NCBI RefSeq assembly: GCF_002895525.1
Contig: NZ_AZRL01000016.1
Location: 159,362 to 223,361 of the forward strand
DNA length: 64,000 bases
Direction of reading: 5' to 3'
Origin: Petrotoga olearia DSM 13574
GTDB taxonomy: Bacteria > Thermotogota > Thermotogae > Petrotogales > Petrotogaceae
Position numbers and translations under genes: made by a program. Under the pieces are notes generated by a model. It did not search any database. It worked only from the letters and a program-made list of their open reading frames with translations, and was not told the origin of the DNA. This document shows, one piece after another, positions 45,314-54,029 of this stretch (the stretch's first letter is position 1; every line of letters starts with the position of its first letter).

Positions 45314-46658
45314 GATTTTTTTTGTATTTTGATAATTTTTTTGCTATATCGGTTATGTCACCCGCACCAACAAAGAGTAAAACAGCATTTCTTTCTTGTA
45401 AAAGATCTGATATAATTTCATCTTCAGAATTATAATATTTGGAGAATGTAGATTTCGAATTAAGCGCTTCAACAACTTTTCTTTCATCGACACCGTTAAT
45501 AGGTTCTTCAAAAGCTGAGTATATCCGGTAGACTAATACTTCATCGGAATATTTTAGAACGTCAATAAAGTCATTTATGTGAAAATAGAGGCGGGTGTAT
45601 CTGTGTGGTTGAAATATTGTTATTAATTTTCTTTTTGGAAAATTTTCTTTTGTTGCCTTTATAGTTGCTAAAATTTCGTCAGGTGTGTGGGCATAATCGT
45701 CTATTATTGATAGATTATCTTTATCGTAAAGTATGTTAAATCTTCTGCCAACTGAATTATATCCCATATAAGTTTCTTTTATTGTTTTAAAGTCAATCCC
45801 GGCTTCTAAAGAAAGTGCCGCTGAAGCTAGTGCGTCATAAGCGTAATGTAATCCTGGAAGATTTAAAGTGATATCTCCAATATGTGTATTTTTATAATGA
45901 AGTTCAAAAACTTGATATCCATTATATTGGCGTCTGTTTTTTATATTATAATCAGCATTTTCTCCTTGTCCGAAGTATAAAACTTTCCCTTCGTTAAACG
46001 ACCATTTGGCAAGATGGATATCGTCTCCATTTAAAATAACAAGTTCTTTAGTTTTTCTTGCGAATTTATAAAGAGAACTTTCCAACTTTTCAAATTCATT
46101 GTCGTAGTGTTCTAAATGATCAGGTCTTAGATTATTTATGATAGAAAAGTCCGTTTCTGTTTCTTCTATAAAGCCATCACTCTCATCGACTTCCGCTATT
46201 ACTATTCCATTTCCATATCTAAAGTTGCCATCTTCTAGTGAATCATGTATCCCACCTAAAAAAACTGTTGGATCTTTACCGGCATTTTTGAATATTTGGG
46301 AGATCATAGCGGTTGTGGTAGTTTTTCCATCTGTTCCAGTTATACCTATTGAGGTATGTTCTTTTAATATCGAGTTGAGTAATTGCATCCTGTTCAAAAT
46401 AGTTATATTTCTTTTTTTTGCTTCTATAAGTTCTGGATTGGTATCTTTTATTGCCGTTGTTTTAATTAAAAAATCTATATCAGGAAGATCAGAGTCCTGT
46501 TTTAATTTGACTTTTATTCCTTTTTTTATTAAATATTCCACTCTTTCGTTCATTTCATTGTTCGATCCAAGCACGTTTTTTATACCATGTTTATAAGCAA
46601 GGTACAGAGCTAAGGAACTCATACCTATACCACCTATCCCCGAAAAGTAATACTTCAT
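45300..46658 (-). CDS. murC: UDP-N-acetylmuramate--L-alanine ligase
   Basis: MurC adds the first amino acid to UDP-MurNAc. An N-terminal Rossmann part (YYFSGIGGIGMSSLALYL) is followed by the ATP loop GITGTDGKTTTT and VDESDGF, then the C-terminal Mur ligase domain (IIDDYAHTPDEILAT, IFQPHRYTR). Length 452. ATG 46658 follows AAGGAGG; an in-frame upstream start 8 codons earlier would bury that site. It is next to murG and ftsW in a cell-wall cluster. Confidence 0.95.
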   Translation of the reverse strand: MKYYFSGIGGIGMSSLALYLAYKHGIKNVLGSNNEMNERVEYLIKKGIKVKLKQDSDLPDIDFLIKTTAIKDTNPELIEAKKRNITILNRMQLLNSILKEHTSIGITGTDGKTTTTAMISQIFKNAGKDPTVFLGGIHDSLEDGNFRYGNGIVIAEVDESDGFIEETETDFSIINNLRPDHLEHYDNEFEKLESSLYKFARKTKELVILNGDDIHLAKWSFNEGKVLYFGQGENADYNIKNRRQYNGYQVFELHYKNTHIGDITLNLPGLHYAYDALASAALSLEAGIDFKTIKETYMGYNSVGRRFNILYDKDNLSIIDDYAHTPDEILATIKATKENFPKRKLITIFQPHRYTRLYFHINDFIDVLKYSDEVLVYRIYSAFEEPINGVDERKVVEALNSKSTFSKYYNSEDEIISDLLQERNAVLLFVGAGDITDIAKKLSKYKKNLDIS

Positions 46659-46687
46659 AGAAACCTCCTTTTGAAAATGCAAATACT

Positions 46688-46745
46688 ATCTTTGGAAACT
46701 CTAAAACCTTTTGTTAGCGCCCCTTCGCCCCGCAGCCCACCCATA
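46688..46745 (-). repeat. Intergenic repeat copy that forms the end of murG
   Basis: TCTTTGGAAACTCTAAAAC, TTAGCGCCCCTTCGCCCC, then GCAGCCCACCCAT. The minus strand at 46742-46720 reads GGG-T-GGG-CTGC-GGGG-CGAA-GGGG, a G-quadruplex pattern. The murG stop codon TAA at 46714-46716 lies inside it. Confidence 0.75.
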
Positions 46746-47787
46746 AGATATTATTAACTATACTTTCTGTTGCTTTATTTATCTTTGGCGTGTATATAAA
46801 TTTTTCATTTTTTGGTTGAATTTGATTTAAAAAGTTGATCAAATCGTCAATTTCCAAATTTTCTTCATCAAAAACTATCACCTTTCCCTTTTTTTGGAGG
46901 GAAAGAGCGTTTTTAAGCTGATGATTTTCTGCTGCACCTTTCCAGGGTATCAAAATAGCGTGAAGATCATAGAACTGAATTTCCGCGAGAGTTGTTGCTC
47001 CTGCCCTTGATATCACTCCGTCAGAAACAGCCATTAATTCATATAATTTTTCTATATATTCAAAAGTAAAAACATTTTGAAATTGTTTGAACTTTTCTTG
47101 GTTTTTTGTTATGTGTATATAATTATTAACTTTTTCTTTTTTGTATACTCTGTACATTAATTCATCTATTTCGTTTGAACCTAGGCTTCCCCCAAAGACT
47201 AATATACATCTTTTGTTTAGATCATTTATTCCAAAATTTTGCAAGTAAGTTCGAGGTATTTCTCTTTCAGGAGTTCTTACAGGGTTTCCTGTGAGAATAA
47301 ATTTATCATTTAACTTGGTCTCTTCGTAACTTACAAAAACTTTTTTTGCCCATCTAGCTAGTACTTTGTTTGATATCCCAAGTATTGAATTTTGCTCATG
47401 CAAGTAAAAAGGAATATTTTGTTTTTTTAAAGCTAAACCCACGGGAACGGTCACGTACCCACCTGTTAGAAACCCAAAAGTAGGTTTGAATTCTTTTATT
47501 ATTTTTTCAACTTTATTGGTGTCCTTTAATACTTCAAAGGCTCTGTTAATATTTTTAAGGTTGTATAAGGGCCTTTCTAGACCTTTAGTATTTAAAGGAA
47601 CCAACTTCGCTTTTGGAAAATCAGTAGGTAGCTTTTTTTCTTCGATTCTTCCTTTTGTTGTAAAATATATTACTTCTAATTTATTATAATATTTATCTAG
47701 ATATTTTATTACAGATAGAGCAGGGTAGTAATGGCCTCCTGTACCGCCTCCTGAAAAAACAACTTTTAACTCTTCATTCTTCCTCAT
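46714..47787 (-). CDS. murG: MurG lipid II synthase (GlcNAc transferase)
   Basis: MurG adds GlcNAc to lipid I. The N-domain GGGTGGHYYPALSV loop, the VGLALKKQNIPFYLHEQNSILG segment, GNPVR, GGSLGS and the UDP-sugar site SRAGATTLAEI are present. Length 357 is normal. The final ten residues (LWVGCGAKGR) are translated from a dispersed GC-rich repeat rather than from a murG-like sequence. The start overlaps ftsW by 14 bases. Confidence 0.93.
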   Translation of the reverse strand: MRKNEELKVVFSGGGTGGHYYPALSVIKYLDKYYNKLEVIYFTTKGRIEEKKLPTDFPKAKLVPLNTKGLERPLYNLKNINRAFEVLKDTNKVEKIIKEFKPTFGFLTGGYVTVPVGLALKKQNIPFYLHEQNSILGISNKVLARWAKKVFVSYEETKLNDKFILTGNPVRTPEREIPRTYLQNFGINDLNKRCILVFGGSLGSNEIDELMYRVYKKEKVNNYIHITKNQEKFKQFQNVFTFEYIEKLYELMAVSDGVISRAGATTLAEIQFYDLHAILIPWKGAAENHQLKNALSLQKKGKVIVFDEENLEIDDLINFLNQIQPKNEKFIYTPKINKATESIVNNILWVGCGAKGR

Positions 47788-48877
47788 CTGTTCTTGTCAA
47801 CTCCGAATTATGATATATTAATCCCAAACCCCACCCTATGGAGGTTAATGTAACTATCATAGAAGAATTTCCATAGCTTACCAAGGGAAGAGTCACTCCT
47901 GTAACCGGCATCCATGGTACTCCTAAACCTACCAAAGTGTTTATAACAACTTGAATGAAGATCCATGAAGCTGTAGCTCCACAAAATATAAAAGTAGTGT
48001 GATCTTTTGTTAGATAGGCTAAGTACACAAGTTCATGAGATAGAAAGAAGAAAAGAGTTACAACCATCACTATCCCAAATTTTCCCCATTCTTCTCCTAT
48101 AACGGATATAATAAAATCACTGTAAGATTCTGGTACATAGTATTTGAATTCACCCGCAAACGGACCAGTACCAATCAGCCCCCCATGTGTAATGGCATCT
48201 CTTGAACGTTGACTTTGAAAATCGTCAGAACTTGTCAATCTTGAAATCTGATAGGTTTGGAGCAGATCATCCATGAAGATGAAAACAACTGAGATGATAA
48301 TCAACGTAAAAATAAAGAAAAATAACATAACTTTTTTATCTCTTATTCCCAAAAACATCGTTATTAATGTTACCATTGTTAATATAATAGAAGAACTGAG
48401 GTCTGGTTCCAAAAACACCAATAATATGCTGATTCCACAAACTAAAATAGGAAAAACCACATTAATTAGAAGATTTTTTTTATTTTGTATTTGAGTGTAA
48501 TAAAAAGCCAAGAAAGCGGGAATAATAAGTTTTGCAAGTTCTGATGGTTGAAATTGGAAAGGTCCAATGTTCATCCATCTTTTTGCCCCAGCGATAGGTT
48601 GTGTGAACAAAACGATAACTAAAATAAGATTTAAAAATGTAAAAAGAGCAATCATAATATGCTTGTTTTTTGTAAAAGTATCACTGAGCATAAAAGCTGT
48701 TATCGCACCTAAAAAGCCAAGAATTAAAGCGATTATATAAGTTTGAAACTTTTGTTCTGGGTTTATCTCCTTGATGTCACTAATTGCAAAAAGAGAACTG
48801 TAGATGAATAATACACCTACAAATAGAGTGATACCCAATATTATTAAGTAAAAGATTAAATTTCGTTTTATCACCAT
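47774..48877 (-). CDS. ftsW: SEDS-family peptidoglycan polymerase FtsW
   Basis: A polytopic protein of about ten helices with the SEDS pattern: GAKRWMNIGPFQFQPSELAKLIIPAF, FLEPDLSSS, GGLIGTGPF, VIGEEWG and GVTLPLVSYGNSSM. Next to murG and murC it is more likely FtsW (division) than RodA. I use ATG 48877 (MVIKRNLIFYL). A TTG at 48898 in frame would begin inside a GC-rich hairpin. No normal ribosome site is seen before 48877. Confidence 0.88.
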   Translation of the reverse strand: MVIKRNLIFYLIILGITLFVGVLFIYSSLFAISDIKEINPEQKFQTYIIALILGFLGAITAFMLSDTFTKNKHIMIALFTFLNLILVIVLFTQPIAGAKRWMNIGPFQFQPSELAKLIIPAFLAFYYTQIQNKKNLLINVVFPILVCGISILLVFLEPDLSSSIILTMVTLITMFLGIRDKKVMLFFFIFTLIIISVVFIFMDDLLQTYQISRLTSSDDFQSQRSRDAITHGGLIGTGPFAGEFKYYVPESYSDFIISVIGEEWGKFGIVMVVTLFFFLSHELVYLAYLTKDHTTFIFCGATASWIFIQVVINTLVGLGVPWMPVTGVTLPLVSYGNSSMIVTLTSIGWGLGLIYHNSELTRTDEEE

Positions 48878-48880
48878 ACG

Positions 48881-48907
48881 TTGGGGGAGCACCCCCAAGC
48901 CCCCCTT
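48881..48907. repeat. GC hairpin between argS and ftsW
   Basis: TTGGGGG (48881-48887) pairs with CCCCCAA (48892-48898), loop AGCA, followed by GCCCCCCTTT. It occupies the ribosome-binding region of ftsW and the gap after the argS stop codon. Probably a reduced repeat copy. Confidence 0.6.
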
Positions 48908-50557
48908 TCACATGCTTTCAGGAGCATTTACTCCCAAAATAGACAAACCTCTTGCTATAACAATTTTTGTTGCCTGGCAGAGATTCAACCTGCCTTGAAT
49001 AAGTTCATAATTTTCTGCGTTAAGAACAGAGAGGTTGTTGTAAAAATGATGGAATCTTGAGGCTACTCTTTCTAAATATTGGGTAAGCAAGTTAGGCTTG
49101 TTTTGAATTACAGCTTTTGTTAACACATCGGTAAATAAGGCTAACTCCCTCATTAGTAATTTTTCTTCGTTTTCTTTTAGATTTTCTAAGCCTAAAAATA
49201 ATTCATATTCTATTCCTCTCTTTTGTGCTTCTTTAAATATGCTGCATATCCTTGCGTGAGCATATTGGACGTAATAAACAGGGTTTTCATTAGATTTTTT
49301 TATAGCCAGATCAATATCGAAATTTAATGTTGTATCTGGATCAACCATTGCAAAGAAGTACCTAACCGCATCTTTGCCGACATTTTGTATAAGGTCATCA
49401 AGAGTGAAGAATTCGCCGCTTCTTGTTGACATTTTTATAATTTCTTGACCCTTTTTTACATTTACAAACTGGTGTAAGATTATTTTTAAAAAATCTTCTG
49501 GTAATCCTAATGCTTTTATTGAAGCCATCATTCTTGGTATGTGACCATGGTGGTCAGAACCCATTATATCAATTACGCTGTCGAAACCCCGTAGGTACTT
49601 GTAATAATGGTAAGCGATGTCATCACAGAAATATGTGGGCATCGAATCTTTAGACCTTATCAATACCTTGTCGTTTTCATCTATCAAATCTGATACTTTA
49701 AACCATACAGCATCATCTTTTTCATACACGTAGCCTTTAGCTTTTAAATCGTTCAAGGTTTTTTCAACTATCTTATTTTTAAATAATAATTGTTCACTAA
49801 AGACCACATCAAAGTTCACGTTGATCTTTTCCAGTGTACTCAACATAGTTTTTAGCATATCTTCTAAGACTTCTTTTCTAAATATATCTTCGACTTCCTC
49901 ATCCCATTTATCTTTAAATTTATCTCCATACTTGTTCAATACTTTTTTAGCCGTATCTATAAGATAATCTCCCCTGTAACCATCTTCAGGTATTTCATAC
50001 TTTGAACCTAAAATTTCGTTGTATCTTACCCATAGGGAGTAGGAAAGAAGTTTTATTTGTCTGCCTGCATCGTTCAAATACATCTCCCTTTGAACAATGT
50101 ATCCAGCTTGTTCATACATATTTGCCAAAACATCACCCATAACAGCTTGTCGTCCATGAGCAACTGTAATGGGGCCCGTGGGATTGATGCTTGCAAATTC
50201 AAACTGAATATTTTGACCCTTACCTATATCAAATTTTCCGTAAGTTTTTGGGTTGCTCAAAATTTTAGAACATATTCTTTGATAAATTTGGGGTGAAACA
50301 AAAAAATTTAAGAAACCTTTTACATTATCAACTTTTTCAAAAAAAGGAGATTTATCTAATTCTTCCTTTAAAATTTGGGCAATTTCTTGTGGCGATTTTC
50401 TCAACCTTTTAGTTAATAGGAATGCGATGTTGGATGAAAAATCTCCTAAATCGTCTTTTGGAGGAGTTTCAATGGTAAAATTATTTTCAAGTTCAGTAAC
50501 ACCTATATTTGATAAGGTTGCATCTATTTGTTCTTTTATTAGGTCGATTATTTCCAT
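48908..50557 (-). CDS. argS: Arginyl-tRNA synthetase
   Basis: A class I synthetase of 549 residues with an N-terminal Arg-S domain, the HIGH-like box in NPTGPITVAHGRQAVMGD, KMSKS in the variant KMSTRSGEF, and the DALR anticodon-binding domain at the C-terminus. ATG 50557 follows GGGAGG. The mRNA appears to continue into ftsW-murG-murC through short gaps. Confidence 0.95.
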   Translation of the reverse strand: MEIIDLIKEQIDATLSNIGVTELENNFTIETPPKDDLGDFSSNIAFLLTKRLRKSPQEIAQILKEELDKSPFFEKVDNVKGFLNFFVSPQIYQRICSKILSNPKTYGKFDIGKGQNIQFEFASINPTGPITVAHGRQAVMGDVLANMYEQAGYIVQREMYLNDAGRQIKLLSYSLWVRYNEILGSKYEIPEDGYRGDYLIDTAKKVLNKYGDKFKDKWDEEVEDIFRKEVLEDMLKTMLSTLEKINVNFDVVFSEQLLFKNKIVEKTLNDLKAKGYVYEKDDAVWFKVSDLIDENDKVLIRSKDSMPTYFCDDIAYHYYKYLRGFDSVIDIMGSDHHGHIPRMMASIKALGLPEDFLKIILHQFVNVKKGQEIIKMSTRSGEFFTLDDLIQNVGKDAVRYFFAMVDPDTTLNFDIDLAIKKSNENPVYYVQYAHARICSIFKEAQKRGIEYELFLGLENLKENEEKLLMRELALFTDVLTKAVIQNKPNLLTQYLERVASRFHHFYNNLSVLNAENYELIQGRLNLCQATKIVIARGLSILGVNAPESM

Positions 50558-50589
50558 ATATTATTTCCTCCCGTTTTCTCGTTTATTAA

Positions 50590-50650
50590 TTATCTTTAGA
50601 AACTATAAAATCACTTTAGCGTCCCTTCACTGGACGGTACCCCAGCTTTT
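50590..50650 (-). repeat. Degenerate intergenic repeat copy
   Basis: TCTTTAGAAACTATAAAATC, TTTAGCGTCCCTTC, ACTGGACGGTACCCCAGC. It has the layout of the 33.5 and 46.7 kb copies but with broken G-tracts. It lies between argS and the permease gene. Confidence 0.55.
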
Positions 50651-50660
50651 ATCATATTTT

Positions 50661-51341
50661 TTAAATGCGATTTCTAGCATAAGTGAGTGTCCCTGGAATC
50701 TTCAATTTCTTTTCAACATATCTGAATATTTCTCCAAAAAATGTGACCAATACTAAATATATGAGGGCAGCAAAAAGGTAAACTTGAAAAAATTCAAAAT
50801 TACGACTTGCTACAAACCTAGCTTGAGCCATTATTTCTGGTACTCCAACAATATAAGAAAGAGATGAATATTTCAAGAGATAAATAAATTCATTCGTCCA
50901 AGAAGGGATAAACCTTCTTAAAGCTTGGGGCAATATAATCAATCTAATGGCTTGCCATTTTGTCATTCCTATTGATAAAGATGCTTGCATTTGCCCAGAA
51001 CTTATCGACTGAATAGCCCCTCTTAGATATTCTGCCTGATAAGCGGCGGAATTTAAAAAAAAGGCTATTATTGAAGCTAATAATGGCGAAAGCCTAATCC
51101 CAATAACAGGTAAACTATAATAAAGAATAAATAATTGAACAAGTAAAGGAGTACCTCTTATGATTTCGATAAATATGTAGCTTATGTAATAGAAAAATTT
51201 ATTTCCATAGGTCTTTGCGACCGCTAGTAAAACACCTAAAAAGAATCCTATTACTACAGAAATTAAAGTTAAAAAAAGGGTAACCCAGATACCTTCCACC
51301 ATATATACCCAAGAATTTTGAATAATTTCAACAAAGCTCAT
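50661..51341 (-). CDS. Polar amino-acid ABC transporter permease (distal)
   Basis: The 226-residue HisM/GlnP-type permease has the EAA loop [30 protein letters not shown] and [18 protein letters not shown]. Five or so membrane helices. It overlaps the ATPase gene by 4 bases. With the second permease it probably forms a heterodimer. Confidence 0.9.
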   Translation of the reverse strand: MSFVEIIQNSWVYMVEGIWVTLFLTLISVVIGFFLGVLLAVAKTYGNKFFYYISYIFIEIIRGTPLLVQLFILYYSLPVIGIRLSPLLASIIAFFLNSAAYQAEYLRGAIQSISSGQMQASLSIGMTKWQAIRLIILPQALRRFIPSWTNEFIYLLKYSSLSYIVGVPEIMAQARFVASRNFEFFQVYLFAALIYLVLVTFFGEIFRYVEKKLKIPGTLTYARNRI

Positions 51342-52105
51342 GAATTTTCTTCCTTTCCATACAACTGCGATAACTTATTCAAAAATTCCTTAGTTCTTTC
51401 TTTTTGAGGATTTTTGAACATCAATTCTGGAGGACCTTTTTCAACGATCACACCTTTTTCCATGAATATGATCTCATCAGCAACAGCCCTTGCGAATCCC
51501 ATTTCATGTGTAACACAAACCATAGTCATACCACTTTTTGCAAGATCAATCATAACGTTCAGAACCTCTCCTATCAGCTCTGGATCCAAAGCCGAAGTAG
51601 GTTCATCAAATAGGATCAATTTTGGATTCATAGCCAAACATCTCGCAATCGCAACCCTTTGTTTTTGTCCACCAGAAAGTTGGGCAGGATAAAGTTCTGA
51701 TTTGTCCTTCAATCCAACCCGTTCTAATTCTTTTAATGCAGTTTCGGTGGCTTGTGTTTTTTCAATTTTTTTTACTTTAGTCAACCCAATTCTAACGTTT
51801 TCAAGCACAGTTAAGTGATCGAATAAGTTGAAATGTTGAAATACAAAACCTATTTCTTGCCTAATTTTGTGAATATTCTTTGAAGATAATATTTCTTCCT
51901 CGTCCAGATATATTCTTCCGGAATCAGGTTCGACAAGTCTGTTTATGCACATTAAAAGCGTACTCTTCCCCGTCCCACTTGGGCCTATTATTACTTTGGT
52001 TTCACCTTTTCTTACTTCTAATGTTATTCCTTTCAGGATTTCTGTGTTGTTATAACTTTTATGAAGATCTTCTACCTTTAATATGATATCTTTATCTTCT
52101 CCCAT
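51338..52105 (-). CDS. Polar amino-acid ABC transporter ATPase
   Basis: The 255-residue GlnQ/HisP-type subunit has Walker [12 protein letters not shown], the Q-loop [13 protein letters not shown], signature [16 protein letters not shown] and Walker [14 protein letters not shown]. It should energise uptake through the two permeases in this operon. Confidence 0.95.
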   Translation of the reverse strand: MGEDKDIILKVEDLHKSYNNTEILKGITLEVRKGETKVIIGPSGTGKSTLLMCINRLVEPDSGRIYLDEEEILSSKNIHKIRQEIGFVFQHFNLFDHLTVLENVRIGLTKVKKIEKTQATETALKELERVGLKDKSELYPAQLSGGQKQRVAIARCLAMNPKLILFDEPTSALDPELIGEVLNVMIDLAKSGMTMVCVTHEMGFARAVADEIIFMEKGVIVEKGPPELMFKNPQKERTKEFLNKLSQLYGKEENS

Positions 52106-52108
52106 TAA

Positions 52109-52780
52109 TCAAACGCTCCTCGTTTCAAATCCGGGTATAATTAGCTTTTTTTCAATACTACCCAGTCCTCTACTTATACTAAAAGTTAGGATAAAATATA
52201 TAACCCCACAAATTAGATAAACGATCAAAGGTCTGTTGGTTACAGATATAATGTAAGTGCCTTGCCTTAGTAGTTCCACCACACCCAAGGCATAAGCAAC
52301 TGATGTATCTTTTAAAACTACCGATGCCTCATTGGTCCATCCTGATAATGCGATTCTTATTGCTTGAGGGAATATGATATAAAAAAAAGTCTGAATTTTG
52401 TTCATCCCTATGGAATAGGCAGCATCAAGCTGTCCTTTTGATATTGATGAAATTGCACCTCTAAAAATTTGTGATTGATAAGCTGAACTTATCAAACCTA
52501 AACCAATTATTGAGGCAATCATAGGATCTAATCTTATTCCTAAAGCAGGCAAACCGTAAAAAATCAAAAAGAGCATGACTATCAGAGGAATGCTCCTAAA
52601 AATTCGTTCGTATATTAGAAAAATCAATTGTACAAATTTGTTGCCATACAATTGACCAAAAGAAATAATAACCCCTACAACAAATCCTAACAACAAACTA
52701 AAAAAAGTTAATTCTAGTGTCACAAGGGTTCCTTTTAACAAATAGGGAAAAGAATTGATAATAGTCTGAATGTCTTCCAA
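52109..52780 (-). CDS. Polar amino-acid ABC transporter permease (proximal)
   Basis: The 223-residue permease has IYERIFRSIPLIVMLFLIFYG and the EAA loop AAYSIGMNKIQTFFYIIFPQAIRIALSGW. It is homologous to the distal permease in the same operon, the usual paired arrangement of HisQM-type systems. Confidence 0.9.
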   Translation of the reverse strand: MEDIQTIINSFPYLLKGTLVTLELTFFSLLLGFVVGVIISFGQLYGNKFVQLIFLIYERIFRSIPLIVMLFLIFYGLPALGIRLDPMIASIIGLGLISSAYQSQIFRGAISSISKGQLDAAYSIGMNKIQTFFYIIFPQAIRIALSGWTNEASVVLKDTSVAYALGVVELLRQGTYIISVTNRPLIVYLICGVIYFILTFSISRGLGSIEKKLIIPGFETRSV

Positions 52781-52811
52781 ATATCATCCTTCCTTTTTGT
52801 CTTTTAAATAT

Positions 52812-52838
52812 AAAGGGGGTGAACCCCCCTTTGTTTTT
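52812..52838 (-). terminator. Intercistronic hairpin after the binding-protein gene
   Basis: AAAGGGGG (52812-52819) pairs with CCCCCTTT (52825-52832). It stands between the binding-protein gene and the permease and ATPase genes and probably stabilises the binding-protein mRNA while lowering downstream expression. On the plus strand a T-run follows; on the minus strand only TTTATATTT. Confidence 0.6.
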
Positions 52839-52856
52839 TATAGAAATTCAGAAGCC

Positions 52857-53588
52857 TCACTTAAAATATTTCTCTATTAGTTCATCCATCTTTCCAGACT
52901 CTTGTAACTTTGTTATACCTTCGTTCAACATATTTAATAAATCTTTATTACCTGGTGCAACGGCCATACCATAATTTTCGTTAGTCTTAATAATTCCAAC
53001 AATTTCCACAGGATCTGTCTTGGTAAATCTTTGAGCCACAGGATTATCTAATATGAGTGCGTCGAGATTTTTATTAACCAAGTCACGAACAGCAAAGTTA
53101 AATGTATCGTATCTTATTAGGTTAGCTTTTGGCAAGTAACCCGTGTCAATAAGATTTTCTGTTACCCAAAGATCACCTGTTGTACCTGTTTGAACTCCGA
53201 TTTTTGGTTTCTTAAAAAGAACTGTTAGGTTAGTACCTTCTCCTTTTCTTACCATAATACTCTGATCGGCACTAAAATATGGGATTGTAAAATCCACCAC
53301 TCTCTCTCTTTCTTCTGTTATCGTCATTCCAGCTACAATAATATCTATATTTCCTGTCATTAAAGAAGGTATGAGAGAGTCAAAACTAATGTCTCTTATT
53401 TCAACATCGAATCCGTAGATTTTCCCGATTTCTTTTATTAAATCAATATCAAAGCCAACGAACTTTCCGCCTTCTACGTATTCAAATGGTGGAAAAGATG
53501 CTTCTGTACCAACAACATAAGTAACTGAAAAAGCAGAAAACACAAATGAAAATAAAATTATGCATACCAAAACCATTTTTTTTACCAT
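52857..53588 (-). CDS. Polar amino-acid ABC transporter substrate-binding protein
   Basis: A signal peptide (MVKKMVLVCIILFSFVFSAFS) precedes a periplasmic SBP-3 fold with ASFPPFEYVEGGKFVGFDIDLI and VQTGTTGDLW. There is no lipobox, so it is probably secreted free or anchored otherwise. Length 243. The ligand is likely glutamine, histidine or another polar amino acid. It is the first gene of the transporter operon, with AGGAGGTG before ATG 53588. Confidence 0.92.
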   Translation of the reverse strand: MVKKMVLVCIILFSFVFSAFSVTYVVGTEASFPPFEYVEGGKFVGFDIDLIKEIGKIYGFDVEIRDISFDSLIPSLMTGNIDIIVAGMTITEERERVVDFTIPYFSADQSIMVRKGEGTNLTVLFKKPKIGVQTGTTGDLWVTENLIDTGYLPKANLIRYDTFNFAVRDLVNKNLDALILDNPVAQRFTKTDPVEIVGIIKTNENYGMAVAPGNKDLLNMLNEGITKLQESGKMDELIEKYFK

Positions 53589-53657
53589 GCTACTACACCT
53601 CCTATCGTCTTAATAGCTTTTATATAGATGCTAGATATAAAGAGACGATTCTGTTTA

Positions 53658-53698
53658 TTACGGCATTTTAAAAAATGAGTAAAATGCAACAACCGTAA
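53658..53698 (-). promoter_or_regulatory. Structured leader of the amino-acid transporter operon
   Basis: On the transcript TTACGG pairs with CCGTAA and, inside a 5-6 base bulge, GCATTTTA pairs with TAAAATGC across an A/T-rich loop. It sits between the promoter and the start codon in a leader of about 125 bases. There is no T-run after the stem, so it is not a plain terminator. Confidence 0.45.
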
Positions 53699-53718
53699 AG
53701 TTCATTCGACACAAACAT

Positions 53719-53747
53719 ATTATACTACAATTGAGATAGTATATCAA
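53719..53747 (-). promoter_or_regulatory. Promoter of the amino-acid transporter operon
   Basis: Minus strand TTGATA (53747-53742), a 17-base spacer, TATAAT (53724-53719). It points to the binding-protein gene. Confidence 0.82.
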
Positions 53748-53773
53748 TATTTAATATTAGATCATCAACAACA

Positions 53774-53858
53774 AAAAACAAACCAAACGTTCAGAAAGAG
53801 GACAGATTATGAAGAGATAAAAGAAAGGTACGAAGAACTAAAAGAGTTACTGAAATAG
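53774..53858 (+). pseudogene. Deleted remnant of an Rpn-family (PD-(D/E)XK) gene
   Basis: Three short pieces match the Rpn-like gene at 60740-61518: ACAAACCAAACGT (as at 61075-61088), a stretch from AGAAAGAGGACAGATTA (as at 61203 on, coding RKRTDYxEIxERYEELKE), and the C-terminal TTGAAATAG-like end. They have been joined with the sequence between them missing and the frame broken. A terminator follows. The rest of the 441-base gap around it contains the promoter above and no gene. Confidence 0.6.
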
Positions 53859-53868
53859 TTTTTTAAAG

Positions 53869-53890
53869 ACGCCCAGCAAGGGCGTTTTTT
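53869..53890 (+). terminator. Rho-independent terminator after the Rpn remnant
   Basis: ACGCCC (53869-53874), loop AGCAA, GGGCGT (53880-53885), then T-run to 53890. It matches the strand of the remnant gene. Confidence 0.8.
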
Positions 53891-54029
53891 AATTGAAAAT
53901 TCCCGCTAATTTTAATGAACATTTGCCATTGCTAACTACTTTTCGTTTAGGAGACACTTATTTTTGGTACACGTTTCTTTAAGTAAGCGCACCCGTTTTA
54001 GAATTCTTACGTTTTTGTAACTGTCAAAC

